Positions 14,929-21,279 of a stretch of DNA of 31,541 nt are shown here, in pieces (the stretch's first letter is position 1; every line of letters begins with the position of its first letter). The notes under the pieces are model-generated. The model had not been told where the DNA came from. It made no database searches and worked only from the letters and a program-made list of their open reading frames with translations. The stretch lies in IMG/VR virus record IMGVR_UViG_3300025065_000027, positions 1 to 31,541 of that record. One strand, written 5' to 3'. The position numbers and the translations under genes are program-made. The stretch comes from a virus.

Positions 14929-15111
14929 TTAGTTGATTGACTTACCTCTCAAACTGATTAGCTTATCCTTCACGTTCAATGTCTTCGGTACTTTTATCTT
15001 ATTGATTTCATAGAACAATTCATTAAAAGCTTGTTTGTAAGTTATCTCGTGGAGCATGATTCTCTTTGTCAACTCCAATGACAACATCTTGATTTCTTTT
15101 TTTGTTTTCAT
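14929..15111 (-). CDS. 60-aa basic helical protein
   Basis: GAGGAAAG precedes the ATG. The protein is rich in Lys and Leu and probably all-helical, with no motif I can name. It is adjacent to the zinc-ribbon peptide. The function is unknown. Confidence 0.5.
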   Translation of the reverse strand: MKTKKEIKMLSLELTKRIMLHEITYKQAFNELFYEINKIKVPKTLNVKDKLISLRGKSIN

Positions 15112-15150
15112 CTTTCCTCTATTCCAAATAATTTCTACTTCTGCTCTTTT

Positions 15151-15240
15151 TTAGTCTAATTTATCTTTAAGCAACTTTTTAAGTTCATTCAATAATAATA
15201 AGATACATATTCCTAAATATGTAGTATCTTGTATATACAT
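15151..15240 (-). CDS. 29-aa membrane micropeptide
   Basis: The ATG shares its first base with the last base of the upstream TGA (TGATG). It has a hydrophobic stretch (LGICILLLL) and an amphipathic Lys-rich end. Coupling supports expression, but the ORF is very short. Confidence 0.35.
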   Translation of the reverse strand: MYIQDTTYLGICILLLLNELKKLLKDKLD

Positions 15241-15653
15241 CAGTTATCTACCTCATCAGCAATTCTTCTCCTTATTTCTGTTCTTGACATCAGTTTCTCC
15301 CCGAATATCTCTTTTGCTTTTTCCATAGTTTCGATTCTATCTTTATCAACCCTGAGCTTGTTTTTCTCTTCAAATAACCAATCAATAAACTTTTCAATCG
15401 CTTCTTTAACATCTATTACATATAACTTTCTTATGCTATGATATTCTGGTGAGTCATCAAACACCTTATCACTTAATGTCTTTTTCTCTTTTATTATTTC
15501 CCAATCATCAGCTAAAAAAGCCTTTGTATTTCCATAATATGTTGTGCCATCTTGCCAATGCAAACAATTATCTTGACCTTCATATAGGTACAGTTCACTA
15601 TCCCAACAGATTCTTCTTATCTTCTTTCCGCAAAGTGATTTTAAAAAGTTCAT
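15240..15653 (-). CDS. 137-aa Tad2/DUF2829-like protein, candidate anti-defence
   Basis: Residues 1-56 fit the Tad2 (DUF2829) pattern: a short start, G-K-K-I-R-R-x-x-W (residues 9-17), beta strands with LYLYEGQDN and LHWQDG, and the closing L-A-D-D-W-E-I-I. In phages, Thoeris anti-defence Tad2 sequesters cyclic ADP-ribose-type signals as a tetramer. Here a helical C-terminal extension of about 75 residues is added. GGAGGGGAGA precedes the ATG. Many phage proteins share this fold without proven anti-defence activity, so the function is provisional. Confidence 0.55.
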   Translation of the reverse strand: MNFLKSLCGKKIRRICWDSELYLYEGQDNCLHWQDGTTYYGNTKAFLADDWEIIKEKKTLSDKVFDDSPEYHSIRKLYVIDVKEAIEKFIDWLFEEKNKLRVDKDRIETMEKAKEIFGEKLMSRTEIRRRIADEVDN

Positions 15654-15725
15654 TCTCCCCTCCGTCTGTAAACCATCCTTAACACCAAGTCTTGCGAGGT
15701 TTGAATCTAGCGGAGTTCGGGGTGC

Positions 15726-15848
15726 CTAGACACACCTTCTTCTCCTGAACCTTTCGCACTTAGTGCAATGATTAAATCCAGTAACTCTTGCGGGTTTAGT
15801 ATGAAAGGCGATGTGCACGACACTTCTTCCAAAGCGGCTGCCAGACAT
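15726..15848 (-). CDS. 40-aa basic Cys-containing peptide
   Basis: AAGGA lies 6 bases before ATG 15848. It contains HCTKC and a strongly basic RFRRRRC end, enough for a half zinc site. A longer reading back to 15980 would overlap the well-supported zinc-ribbon gene upstream and is rejected. The function is unknown. Confidence 0.4.
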   Translation of the reverse strand: MSGSRFGRSVVHIAFHTKPARVTGFNHCTKCERFRRRRCV

Positions 15849-15849
15849 T

Positions 15850-16170
15850 TTATCCTTCGCAGTTACCTCGATAATGTTTGCACTTCTTGTTTTTACAGTA
15901 GTACAATCCATCAACCCTGAACATTTCACCTTTACAAAGAGGACAGTCCTTCTTAGTACTGTCATTATGTTTAAATCCACCAGTCTTTATTGTTAAAGAT
16001 AGATAAGAATCTTCTGTTTCTTCCCAATCAGTTAGGAATCTATCTATATCTCCAATCAAATCATTTTGTAAAGATATTAGTCCTTCTTTTCTCTTCCTAT
16101 GGTTATATAGCTCTTTTAGCATAAAACTCTTAATCTCTTGATGTAACATTGTCTTTATTTCTTGAATCAT
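15850..16170 (-). CDS. 106-aa protein with C-terminal zinc ribbon
   Basis: A helical N-terminal region (residues 1-65) precedes a zinc ribbon: CPLC at about 76-79, then CKNKKCKH at about 92-99. The ATG overlaps the upstream stop (ATGA). Ribbons of this form often bind nucleic acid. The function is unknown. Confidence 0.6.
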   Translation of the reverse strand: MIQEIKTMLHQEIKSFMLKELYNHRKRKEGLISLQNDLIGDIDRFLTDWEETEDSYLSLTIKTGGFKHNDSTKKDCPLCKGEMFRVDGLYYCKNKKCKHYRGNCEG

Positions 16171-16415
16171 TTTTTATCAAAATTCTCAGTAAATGTAGTC
16201 TCTAACTCGATTAACATTTTCTTGAAATCATTGTACCATCTGTCTTTATGTCTTGACTTTGTGTCAACATTTCCTTTGCTGTTGAAAAACCTATATGCGT
16301 TTGCCCATTCTCTTTCCCATAAGTCCCAAATGTTTATTCTTTTCATCTTGAACTGTTCTTCTCCTCCTGACACAGTGATTAGTTTATAATTTTCGCATTT
16401 TTTATGACAATTCAT
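16167..16415 (-). CDS. 82-aa protein with N-terminal CHKKC
   Basis: It begins MNCHKKCENYK and contains a Trp-rich helix (IWDLWEREW). An alternative start is the internal ATG (MKRINIW) preceded at a distance by GGAGGAG. It overlaps the next gene by ATGA. The function is unknown. Confidence 0.5.
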   Translation of the reverse strand: MNCHKKCENYKLITVSGGEEQFKMKRINIWDLWEREWANAYRFFNSKGNVDTKSRHKDRWYNDFKKMLIELETTFTENFDKK

Positions 16416-16462
16416 TTCTTATAAATTTCCTCATAATTTTTATGATAGTGATTAAACCGTAA

Positions 16463-16756
16463 CTAAACTATCAACTCCTTTAAACATTCTTTTTTATATT
16501 TATCTTCTAATCCATTATTTCTTATAAATTCAAAAGCCCATTTTTGATAATCCCTATATTTTGTCTCTAATCTTTTAATTTCTTTTTTTAATTCTTCTTT
16601 ATCTTCATCATAAAAAAGAAGGAAATGATTTACTGCCTTCTCAATTCTCTTATTAAGGGTTTTTGGATACATTGGTCTAATATATCCATTTCTCCTTATA
16701 GTTTTGTAGCCATATTTCTTCTGTAGGAATTTAATTATCTTTTCTTTGTCTTTCAT
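16463..16756 (-). CDS. 97-aa basic helical protein
   Basis: It is Lys- and Tyr-rich and mainly helical. A coiled-coil segment (EDKEELKKEIKRLETKYRDY) occupies the middle. It is a probable cytosolic protein of unknown function in the strongly AT-rich part of the minus-strand domain. Confidence 0.55.
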   Translation of the reverse strand: MKDKEKIIKFLQKKYGYKTIRRNGYIRPMYPKTLNKRIEKAVNHFLLFYDEDKEELKKEIKRLETKYRDYQKWAFEFIRNNGLEDKYKKECLKELIV

Positions 16757-16769
16757 GTTTAGTCACGAT

Positions 16770-17000
16770 TTAAAGTTTTAATTTCGCTTTCTTTCTTAAA
16801 TATTCTATAATTGCTCTATTCTTTGCGTAAGCTACTATCATACAACCCATATCCCAATCATCACATATTGATTGTGCGAAAACATCAAATATTCTTCTTA
16901 AATCTATGTTTTCTGGGTCTCTTTGCCATTCATCAAATGACTTAATATCATAACTTAATCTTTTATTCTCTTTTTGTAATCTTGTTATTTCTTTGTTCAT
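16770..17000 (-). CDS. 76-aa helical protein preceded by MVFNEVFK leader
   Basis: A short coiled-coil N-terminus is followed by a region with DVFAQSICDDWDMGC. Its ATG overlaps the stop of an 8-codon leader ORF (16997-17023), which carries the GAGGT ribosome site. The function is unknown. Confidence 0.5.
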   Translation of the reverse strand: MNKEITRLQKENKRLSYDIKSFDEWQRDPENIDLRRIFDVFAQSICDDWDMGCMIVAYAKNRAIIEYLRKKAKLKL

Positions 17001-17023
17001 TTGAAAACCTCGTTGAACACCAT
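16997..17023 (-). promoter_or_regulatory. Mini-leader ORF MVFNEVFK overlapping next start
   Basis: A GTG or ATG start, FNEVFK and a TGA that overlaps the following ATG. Near-identical DNA precedes the gene ending at 18056, and related MFN leaders sit at 17303 and 18641. The embedded GAGGT may act as the ribosome site for the downstream gene. Confidence 0.45.
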
Positions 17024-17058
17024 AACAATCAAATCCAGTAACTATTGAATTTAATCGC

Positions 17059-17083
17059 TGTCAATGTTCAAATTCCAGTTCCG
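17059..17083. repeat. 25-bp direct repeat, copy A
   Basis: The segment around AATGTTCAAATTCCAGTTCC recurs at about 17657-17681. There it forms the C-terminal codons (LGTGI) of a 56-aa gene. Here it is non-coding and looks like the relic of a duplicated gene end. Confidence 0.8.
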
Positions 17084-17102
17084 AGTTTAACATTAATTAT
17101 GT

Positions 17103-17306
17103 TTAGTAGTCAAAACCTATTTCTTTTCTATCTTCTTTTCGTAAGCCCCTACATAGGTCTCTTAACTGCGTTCTATAGCTTTTAATCTCTTTTTCAATCC
17201 TCTGTATTTCTTTGTTATGTTTACCTATTTCAAGTTCTTGGCTTATTATACATTCCTTTAACAACTTAACTTCTCTTCTAAGATGTTTCTTTATTTCTAA
17301 ATTCAT
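17103..17306 (-). CDS. 67-aa coiled-coil protein
   Basis: Heptad-like Leu/Ile spacing with many Lys and Glu runs over residues 5-50, so it is probably a dimeric coiled coil. The ATG overlaps the stop of the mini-ORF MFNSQNQK (17303-17329). The function is unknown. Confidence 0.5.
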   Translation of the reverse strand: MNLEIKKHLRREVKLLKECIISQELEIGKHNKEIQRIEKEIKSYRTQLRDLCRGLRKEDRKEIGFDY

Positions 17307-17329
17307 TTTTGGTTTTGACTATTGAACAT
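17303..17329 (-). promoter_or_regulatory. Mini-leader ORF MFNSQNQK overlapping next start
   Basis: It begins with the shared ATGTTCAA string and ends in ATGA at the start of the coiled-coil gene. An AGGAGGTG lies about 30 bases before it. It is the second member of the MFN-leader series. Confidence 0.35.
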
Positions 17330-17381
17330 AATGCTAAACGTGAATTGCACCTCCTGCACAAGCAGCACTTAGTGAAAAAAA

Positions 17382-17645
17382 TCACGACAATCCACATCTG
17401 TCGTAATCCTCTGGTAAAAAATGGAAGTCAATTTTCTCTCTAGTTTTCTTATTTAAAATTGTTGTTTGTTTTCCACATAACATATTGCCCACATCTATAA
17501 CTATGCAATCATTTTCTTTACAATGTTCTCTAGCAATATTTTCCATACATTTAACTTTATTATCACAATAATCATCCATTTTTTTACATCCATTAACAAA
17601 TAACAATGTTAGGATACACAATCCAATTAAAGTGATTTTTTTCAT
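17382..17645 (-). CDS. 87-aa Cys-rich lipoprotein
   Basis: It has a signal peptide with lipobox V-N-G-C (Cys20). The mature part holds six further cysteines (DYC, VKC, EHC, NDC, MLC, DRC), suggesting disulfide bonds on the cell surface. It may be a surface factor such as superinfection exclusion, which is speculation. The ATG lacks a clear Shine-Dalgarno. Confidence 0.6.
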   Translation of the reverse strand: MKKITLIGLCILTLLFVNGCKKMDDYCDNKVKCMENIAREHCKENDCIVIDVGNMLCGKQTTILNKKTREKIDFHFLPEDYDRCGLS

Positions 17646-17656
17646 TTTGTATAATG

Positions 17657-17681
17657 TTAATGTTCAAATTCCAGTTCCGAG
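17657..17681. repeat. 25-bp direct repeat, copy B
   Basis: This is the partner of 17059-17083. It covers the last codons and stop of the 56-aa gene. Confidence 0.8.
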
Positions 17682-17834
17682 TGGATTCCCATTAATCCAA
17701 TTCTTTTCATAACATTTGTTCACCCTATTACAGACTTTTCTAATCTCCATTTTAATTATTTTAATAATTATATCTACTCCATCTGAGTTTTCTATTGCAA
17801 ATCCGATTTTTTCTCTTAAAACTTTTTCATTCAT
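17664..17834 (-). CDS. 56-aa protein of unknown function
   Basis: I start at ATG 17834 because it overlaps the TGA of the 42-aa membrane peptide upstream (ATGA). A longer reading to 17900 would sit out of frame inside that gene. It is helical with two cysteines (VCNRVNKC) and ends GNPLGTGI, encoded by the 25-bp repeat. Confidence 0.45.
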   Translation of the reverse strand: MNEKVLREKIGFAIENSDGVDIIIKIIKMEIRKVCNRVNKCYEKNWINGNPLGTGI

Positions 17835-17959
17835 TTTATTAATAATAAAAAGACACAAATTGTAAATAATAATAAGTAAAAGGGCATATATATACACCAA
17901 AACTTTTCACTAAATTCAATCATTTTTCCTGTTGCATCAAACTTATCTTCTTTTTCCAT
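17831..17959 (-). CDS. 42-aa single-span membrane peptide
   Basis: A polar N-terminus of about 18 residues is followed by a hydrophobic helix rich in Leu and Phe (about residues 22-41) that ends at the stop. It is coupled to the next gene by ATGA. The function is unknown. Confidence 0.45.
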   Translation of the reverse strand: MEKEDKFDATGKMIEFSEKFWCIYMPFYLLLFTICVFLLLIK

Positions 17960-17981
17960 TTTAGTTCTGGGGGTTTAAAGT

Positions 17982-17996
17982 CGTTCCGTAGGAACG
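17982..17996. promoter_or_regulatory. 6-bp inverted repeat CGTTCC-GTA-GGAACG
   Basis: A perfect dyad with a 3-base centre lies in the roughly 95-base gap upstream of the 42-aa gene. It may be an operator or a small hairpin. No T-run follows on either strand. Confidence 0.4.
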
Positions 17997-18055
17997 ATTG
18001 CGTATAAGTTCCCATATATAGCATTGCTATTAATTTCAACTTCTTTTCTCTTCGA

Positions 18056-18229
18056 CTACATTTTTGTTAATAAAATCTGTTCTATATTTATCACACTTGG
18101 TTGCTCTTTCATCTTTAGATGATAATTGAATACTTTGGATTTGGCATCATTGATATCCTTAGCTTTGATATGATAACAATTGATACACATTTCATTTACA
18201 GCTTCAACATAAAATATCTTTTCTTCCAT
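18056..18229 (-). CDS. 57-aa soluble protein
   Basis: ATG 18229 has GAGGT 7 bases upstream. The in-frame ATG at 18250 would add MFNEVFK, the leader peptide that is separately terminated before another gene. The domain begins with a beta strand and a C-I-N-C pair (MCINCYHIKAKDINDAKSKV), a small alpha/beta layout. The function is unknown. Confidence 0.5.
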   Translation of the reverse strand: MEEKIFYVEAVNEMCINCYHIKAKDINDAKSKVFNYHLKMKEQPSVINIEQILLTKM

Positions 18230-18264
18230 TTTGAAAACCTCATTGAACATAATAGATGCAGTTC

Positions 18265-18474
18265 TCACGACGGACTGCATTTTCTATCTTTACATACAGT
18301 TGATAAACATTGGTTATCTTTATATATTCTAGGTTTAATTTTACAATCGTCATCATAGCAATCTGTTGTGAAACTGCTATTAAGTGAAGTTTTTGAGTAA
18401 CCTAATTCTTCTAAAAACTTTTCGCCTTCTTTTGTTAGACTTAATATCTGTTCTCCACACTTAGTACATTTCAT
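18265..18474 (-). CDS. 69-aa Cys-rich zinc-ribbon protein
   Basis: I use ATG 18474, directly after the stop of the 55-aa membrane gene. The longer frame to 18540 is antiphase inside that gene. MKCTKCGEQ gives one C-x2-C knuckle. Five more cysteines (TDCYDDDC, NQC, VCKDRKC) could complete one or two zinc sites. Confidence 0.55.
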   Translation of the reverse strand: MKCTKCGEQILSLTKEGEKFLEELGYSKTSLNSSFTTDCYDDDCKIKPRIYKDNQCLSTVCKDRKCSPS

Positions 18475-18476
18475 TT

Positions 18477-18644
18477 TCAAAGTAATCGGCTTATCACCAA
18501 TAAAAAACCTATCCCTCCAACAATAACTATTGACATCCATATGAACATTAACCCAAAGAGTATGTAATAGTTATTTGGTAATCCTCCTTTACCAAACTCA
18601 TCATGAGTCATTGTATAGTGGAACTTTTCCAGATTAGTGGTCAT
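18477..18644 (-). CDS. 55-aa single-span membrane peptide
   Basis: Residues 1-27 are polar, and 28-51 form a hydrophobic helix (YYILFGLMFIW through GFLLVI). The ATG overlaps the stop of a 22-codon leader ORF. The function is unknown. Confidence 0.5.
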   Translation of the reverse strand: MTTNLEKFHYTMTHDEFGKGGLPNNYYILFGLMFIWMSIVIVGGIGFLLVISRLL

Positions 18645-18709
18645 TTTCTATCACTCTTTCCGTCTGACGACGATTCTATCTTATAGGTTCTCATTTTTTC
18701 ATTGAACAT
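18641..18709 (-). CDS. 22-aa MFN leader peptide
   Basis: It starts with the shared ATGTTCAATGA string, encodes MFNEKMRTYKIESSSDGKSD and two more basic residues, and ends in ATGA at the next gene. It may be a translational leader rather than a functional peptide. Confidence 0.3.
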   Translation of the reverse strand: MFNEKMRTYKIESSSDGKSDRK

Positions 18710-18720
18710 AATTTAAGGGA

Positions 18721-18758
18721 ATCCAACAGGGGATCATTGGGGAAACCCCTTATTGGAT
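18721..18758. terminator. Nested inverted repeat after the W-x-G-K gene
   Basis: Outer arms ATCCAA and TTGGAT enclose GGGGAAACCCC. It lies 12-50 bases downstream of the minus-strand gene ending at 18770, so it could fold as an RNA hairpin in that transcript. There is no T-run, so processing or stability is as likely as termination. Confidence 0.5.
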
Positions 18759-18769
18759 GGACTCACACT

Positions 18770-19069
18770 CTATTGAGGTGTACCCAGTATTGCGTCCTTC
18801 TGGTTAACTAAACCACACTCTACCTTCATTGTTTTTCCTACCCACTGTCCGCTATCTTTTCCATACGCCGCAGCCAGTCTTTTTATTGTTGTCTTATTTG
18901 GGATATAGTTTAGCTGTTTCCCATCCATATCCACCACAAACGACGGTTTCATTTTACCGTCCTGCATCGGCTTCTCTACTCCAGCAGATACAAACACTAT
19001 ACTCTTTGTCGGACTCGACCTAACAACGTCTAATGTCACTGTAGACTCCAGGTATTTTGTCATGTCCAT
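18770..19069 (-). CDS. 99-aa conserved phage-type protein (W-x-G-K motif)
   Basis: GGAGGT lies 5 bases before ATG 19069; the longer frame from 19084 lacks a site. The sequence LNYIPNKTTIKRLAAAYGKDSGQWVGK matches the pattern of small phage proteins with N-K-T-N-x-x-x-L-x-x-x-Y-G-D-x-x-x-x-W-x-G-K, often found in replication or recombination clusters. A beta-rich, OB-like fold is likely. The exact role is unknown to me. Confidence 0.6.
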   Translation of the reverse strand: MDMTKYLESTVTLDVVRSSPTKSIVFVSAGVEKPMQDGKMKPSFVVDMDGKQLNYIPNKTTIKRLAAAYGKDSGQWVGKTMKVECGLVNQKDAILGTPQ

Positions 19070-19080
19070 TTTTACCTCCA

Positions 19081-19311
19081 TCAACTTTTTAGTTGATCTT
19101 CAAGTTGTCTTATCTTTCCTTTTTGATAGTATATCATACCAAAAGTTGCTCCAATAAACATTGACATAGTAGCCATGGTAGCACAAGTAATCAGATTGAA
19201 TCCAAAGAAACGGATATATCCATAGTTTGCAAATGTCATTACTGATGCAAAACATATTATATCAACTATTATCTTAAACCCATCACTAATCTTTCCTTTT
19301 TGTTGTTTCAT
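19081..19311 (-). CDS. 76-aa two-span membrane protein
   Basis: Helices lie at about residues 13-33 and 38-60, with a charged C-terminal helix (GKIRQLEDQLKS). Its start is adjacent to the stop of the 49-aa membrane gene (TAGATG). The function is unknown. Confidence 0.55.
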   Translation of the reverse strand: MKQQKGKISDGFKIIVDIICFASVMTFANYGYIRFFGFNLITCATMATMSMFIGATFGMIYYQKGKIRQLEDQLKS

Positions 19312-19461
19312 CTAAACCACCCTTAAAACTCTCAGAGTTACCTCTAAGACTACTAACATTACTAAAATAGCAATTGCTATTGCAGACACCCATATCACAA
19401 ATGCAAACGCATTATTGGTTATACTTTGCTTAGTTACATTGTAATCTCTTTCCTCTTTCAT
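19312..19461 (-). CDS. 49-aa single-span membrane peptide
   Basis: GGAGAGGAG abuts the ATG. One hydrophobic helix covers about residues 18-40, and basic residues close the chain. It is directly coupled to the 76-aa gene. The function is unknown. Confidence 0.5.
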   Translation of the reverse strand: MKEERDYNVTKQSITNNAFAFVIWVSAIAIAILVMLVVLEVTLRVLRVV

Positions 19462-19500
19462 CTCCTCTCCCTCTTTCTCCTTTCCCAATAACCTTCGTAG

Positions 19501-19599
19501 TTAACGTTCATTCCCACAAACCTCACACACATCTGTGCTAATATCCTGGAAATTGCCGCAATCCCCGCATTTCCATAGTGTATCATCGTAATCATTCAT
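19501..19599 (-). CDS. 32-aa zinc-ribbon micropeptide
   Basis: CGDC and CEVC knuckles (residues 11-14 and 25-28) make a compact zinc ribbon (W-K-C-x2-C ... C-x2-C-G). It overlaps the upstream stop by 8 bases. Despite its length, the regular metal pattern argues that it is real. Confidence 0.55.
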   Translation of the reverse strand: MNDYDDTLWKCGDCGNFQDISTDVCEVCGNER

Positions 19600-19858
19600 T
19601 GTCTTGTTCTTTTGCTGTTCTTTGTAAGAGATTGTACCCATTCTCCACCTCCAAAAGATGTTCATAGTGTTGTTTTAAACGCATTGTAAGCGTTACCACA
19701 GCAATATTATTGATTATAAGAGTAATTATTGGCCAAGATAGTATATTGCTTTGTGAGAACCATAACAATAATAATATTAGGTTGGATATGGCTGTCCATG
19801 CCATTAAAAGTATGGCGATTTGCTGTTTGTTTAACTGATATAATAGATTTTTTGTCAT
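19592..19858 (-). CDS. 88-aa two-span membrane protein
   Basis: ATG 19858 overlaps the stop of the RING-like gene (ATGA). Helices lie at about residues 14-33 and 40-58, then a helical tail. The function is unknown. Confidence 0.55.
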   Translation of the reverse strand: MTKNLLYQLNKQQIAILLMAWTAISNLILLLLWFSQSNILSWPIITLIINNIAVVTLTMRLKQHYEHLLEVENGYNLLQRTAKEQDNE

Positions 19859-20118
19859 TCTTCTATAATAGCACCACAAAAGAATTGGTACTCCTCTAAC
19901 CTATGTTTACATATGAATGCATCAGGGTCCCTGAAGTTTTCAATGCATTTCCTATGGAATATTGTTTTTCCCTTACAATATTCACATAAATATACTATTT
20001 CACCAATGCTAAAGTGAGTGTGGCAGATCTTGCATTGTTTTTTATCTATTTCTTCATTATTGAGCAATACCTGCCAATATGCTTCGGGCCTTAATAATTC
20101 AGTGTTTTTAATCTGCAT
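19855..20118 (-). CDS. 87-aa RING/treble-clef-like zinc finger protein
   Basis: The metal ligands are ordered C-x2-C (CKIC), then CEYC, then FHRKC, then ICKH. This is a two-zinc cross-brace pattern similar to RING or C1 fingers. Such fingers are uncommon in archaeal viruses. It may mediate protein binding; ligase activity cannot be claimed. The gene follows the ribbon-helix-helix gene. Confidence 0.55.
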   Translation of the reverse strand: MQIKNTELLRPEAYWQVLLNNEEIDKKQCKICHTHFSIGEIVYLCEYCKGKTIFHRKCIENFRDPDAFICKHRLEEYQFFCGAIIEE

Positions 20119-20137
20119 TTTCCAATATATATATTCA

Positions 20138-20395
20138 TTAAAAGGTTAAATATACGTTTTTTTTCCTTTTTTCTGCGATTTTTTCCTCTTTTTCGTTAAT
20201 TTTTGCCAATTCTGCGTCAAAATAGGCCAATTTTGCAGCGGTTTTTGCACGAATTTCGAGCAGATCAGCCTTTTCTTTGGGTGTTCCAGCCATAATCTCA
20301 ATTCCAACTTTTAGAGCCTGGAACCAATGGATGTCATGCGCTACGGCTAGTTTGTAGGTCTCCTCGTCGAGAGTGGTGTGGATATTCTTTGTCAT
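20138..20395 (-). CDS. 85-aa ribbon-helix-helix regulator with coiled-coil tail
   Basis: Residues 3-40 (NIHTTLDEETYKLAVAHDI, then a helix ending GIEIMAG) fit the ribbon-helix-helix (CopG/Arc-like) fold. A beta ribbon binds DNA as a dimer. Residues 45-78 form a charged coiled coil. A perfect 9-bp dyad lies 32-54 bases upstream of the ATG and is a plausible self-operator. No clear Shine-Dalgarno is seen, so the message may be nearly leaderless. Confidence 0.7.
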   Translation of the reverse strand: MTKNIHTTLDEETYKLAVAHDIHWFQALKVGIEIMAGTPKEKADLLEIRAKTAAKLAYFDAELAKINEKEEKIAEKRKKNVYLTF

Positions 20396-20426
20396 TTGGC
20401 CTGTGTGTGGTGTATGTTTTTAGTAT

Positions 20427-20449
20427 ATGTACAGTCCTGTACTGTACAT
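20427..20449. promoter_or_regulatory. Operator-like dyad ATGTACAGT-CCTGT-ACTGTACAT
   Basis: A perfect 9-bp inverted repeat with a 5-base spacer lies between the TATA-rich tract at 20484-20515 and the ATG of the ribbon-helix-helix gene (minus strand). Its position at the expected transcription start fits repression of its own promoter. Confidence 0.65.
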
Positions 20450-20475
20450 CCTACGGGAATGCACACCTACCACAA

Positions 20476-20555
20476 CCCCCCCCGTAATATTATTATATAT
20501 AATATTATATTTTTTTATATAATTTTTTATATTTTTATATAATTTTTTCATTTTT
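20476..20555. promoter_or_regulatory. C8 tract plus 70-bp A/T-only-like region
   Basis: Eight C (20476-20483) are followed by about 70 bases that are nearly all A/T, with TATATAATAT and repeated TTATATAATTTTTTATA words. It must hold the TATA box of the regulator gene. It could also serve as a duplex-unwinding element. It overlaps the 3' end of the 62-aa gene. Confidence 0.5.
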
Positions 20556-20723
20556 TTCGCTTGCAACTATCAAACAAAATCCACTCATAATGAACAGATA
20601 AGTTAATGCTGCTACAATTGCTGTAATTGGTTTATTTAAGATAATAACACCTGCAAGGGACGCAAACATTATTCCAAAAAACAATAGTCTTGTAATTAGA
20701 TATCTATTTTTGCTATTTTTCAT
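20535..20723 (-). CDS. 62-aa two-span membrane protein
   Basis: GAGGTTGAA precedes the ATG. Helices lie at about residues 9-29 and 34-53, and the tail is charged. It is the last gene of the short operon started at 21392. The function is unknown. Confidence 0.55.
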   Translation of the reverse strand: MKNSKNRYLITRLLFFGIMFASLAGVIILNKPITAIVAALTYLFIMSGFCLIVASEKNEKII

Positions 20724-20732
20724 TTCAACCTC

Positions 20733-20855
20733 TCACTTTTCATCTTTAGTAACATTAAATACAAAAATATAACCAAATATCAATGCCAAAATGATTTTAA
20801 TAGCCAATCCTATCCTTGTTGACATGATGTCTGGTGTGGTAAATGGGTCTAACAT
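20733..20855 (-). CDS. 40-aa single-span membrane peptide
   Basis: GGTGATAA precedes the ATG by 5 bases. Residues 14-34 are a hydrophobic helix, with a charged end. The good ribosome site supports the gene. The function is unknown. Confidence 0.5.
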   Translation of the reverse strand: MLDPFTTPDIMSTRIGLAIKIILALIFGYIFVFNVTKDEK

Positions 20856-20881
20856 TATTTTATCACCTTCTAAATTTTGTT

Positions 20882-21142
20882 TCATTTTATTTTATCATAT
20901 TCCTTTAATGCTTCACCCATAAAATACAATAATCCAATGAATAATCCTACAAAAATGGATAATAACATCAAAACACTAAGTATCCATCTAACTACTTCAA
21001 TATTAGTTAAACTCTCTAGTTCATTGAAGTACCTTAATACATCAATCGTATGATCCAATAACCATATCATTGAAGAAATTAAAATTCCAGAAAGGATACT
21101 ACATATCATCAAATTTGTCTTTGGTTTTATATCAAATCTCAT
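20882..21142 (-). CDS. 86-aa two-span membrane protein
   Basis: ATG 21142 overlaps the stop of the zinc-finger gene (ATGA); a longer frame to 21217 is antiphase inside that gene. Helices lie at about residues 12-30 and 52-74. The function is unknown. Confidence 0.55.
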   Translation of the reverse strand: MRFDIKPKTNLMICSILSGILISSMIWLLDHTIDVLRYFNELESLTNIEVVRWILSVLMLLSIFVGLFIGLLYFMGEALKEYDKIK

Positions 21143-21279
21143 TTCAACTTCCCATACATCACGTGATGTTTTCCAATTTTTGAGTGTCTTGTGTGGGCCT
21201 TTTTGCATAGGCGGCAATAGTATTGAGGTGTTTGTGATCCGCCATGCATATAGTCAAATAGTTTGCGTTTGGTTCTCAT
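21139..21279 (-). CDS. 46-aa C2H2-like zinc finger peptide
   Basis: CRLC (residues 22-25) followed by H29 and H32 or the HH at 38-39 gives a C2H2-type site in a basic peptide. It is coupled on both sides by ATGA and follows a ribbon-helix-helix peptide. It may bind DNA. Confidence 0.55.
   Translation of the reverse strand: MRTKRKLFDYMHGGSQTPQYYCRLCKKAHTRHSKIGKHHVMYGKLK

Noticed and set aside
15660-15725. Possible tRNA or tRNA fragment (GGTTTGAATC-like loop)
   Set aside because: No cloverleaf can be drawn: the T-loop-like string lacks a pairing stem and no anticodon arm is present.
15726-15980. 84-codon version of the small Cys peptide
   Set aside because: Its first half lies antiphase inside the zinc-ribbon gene, and the internal ATG has a ribosome site.
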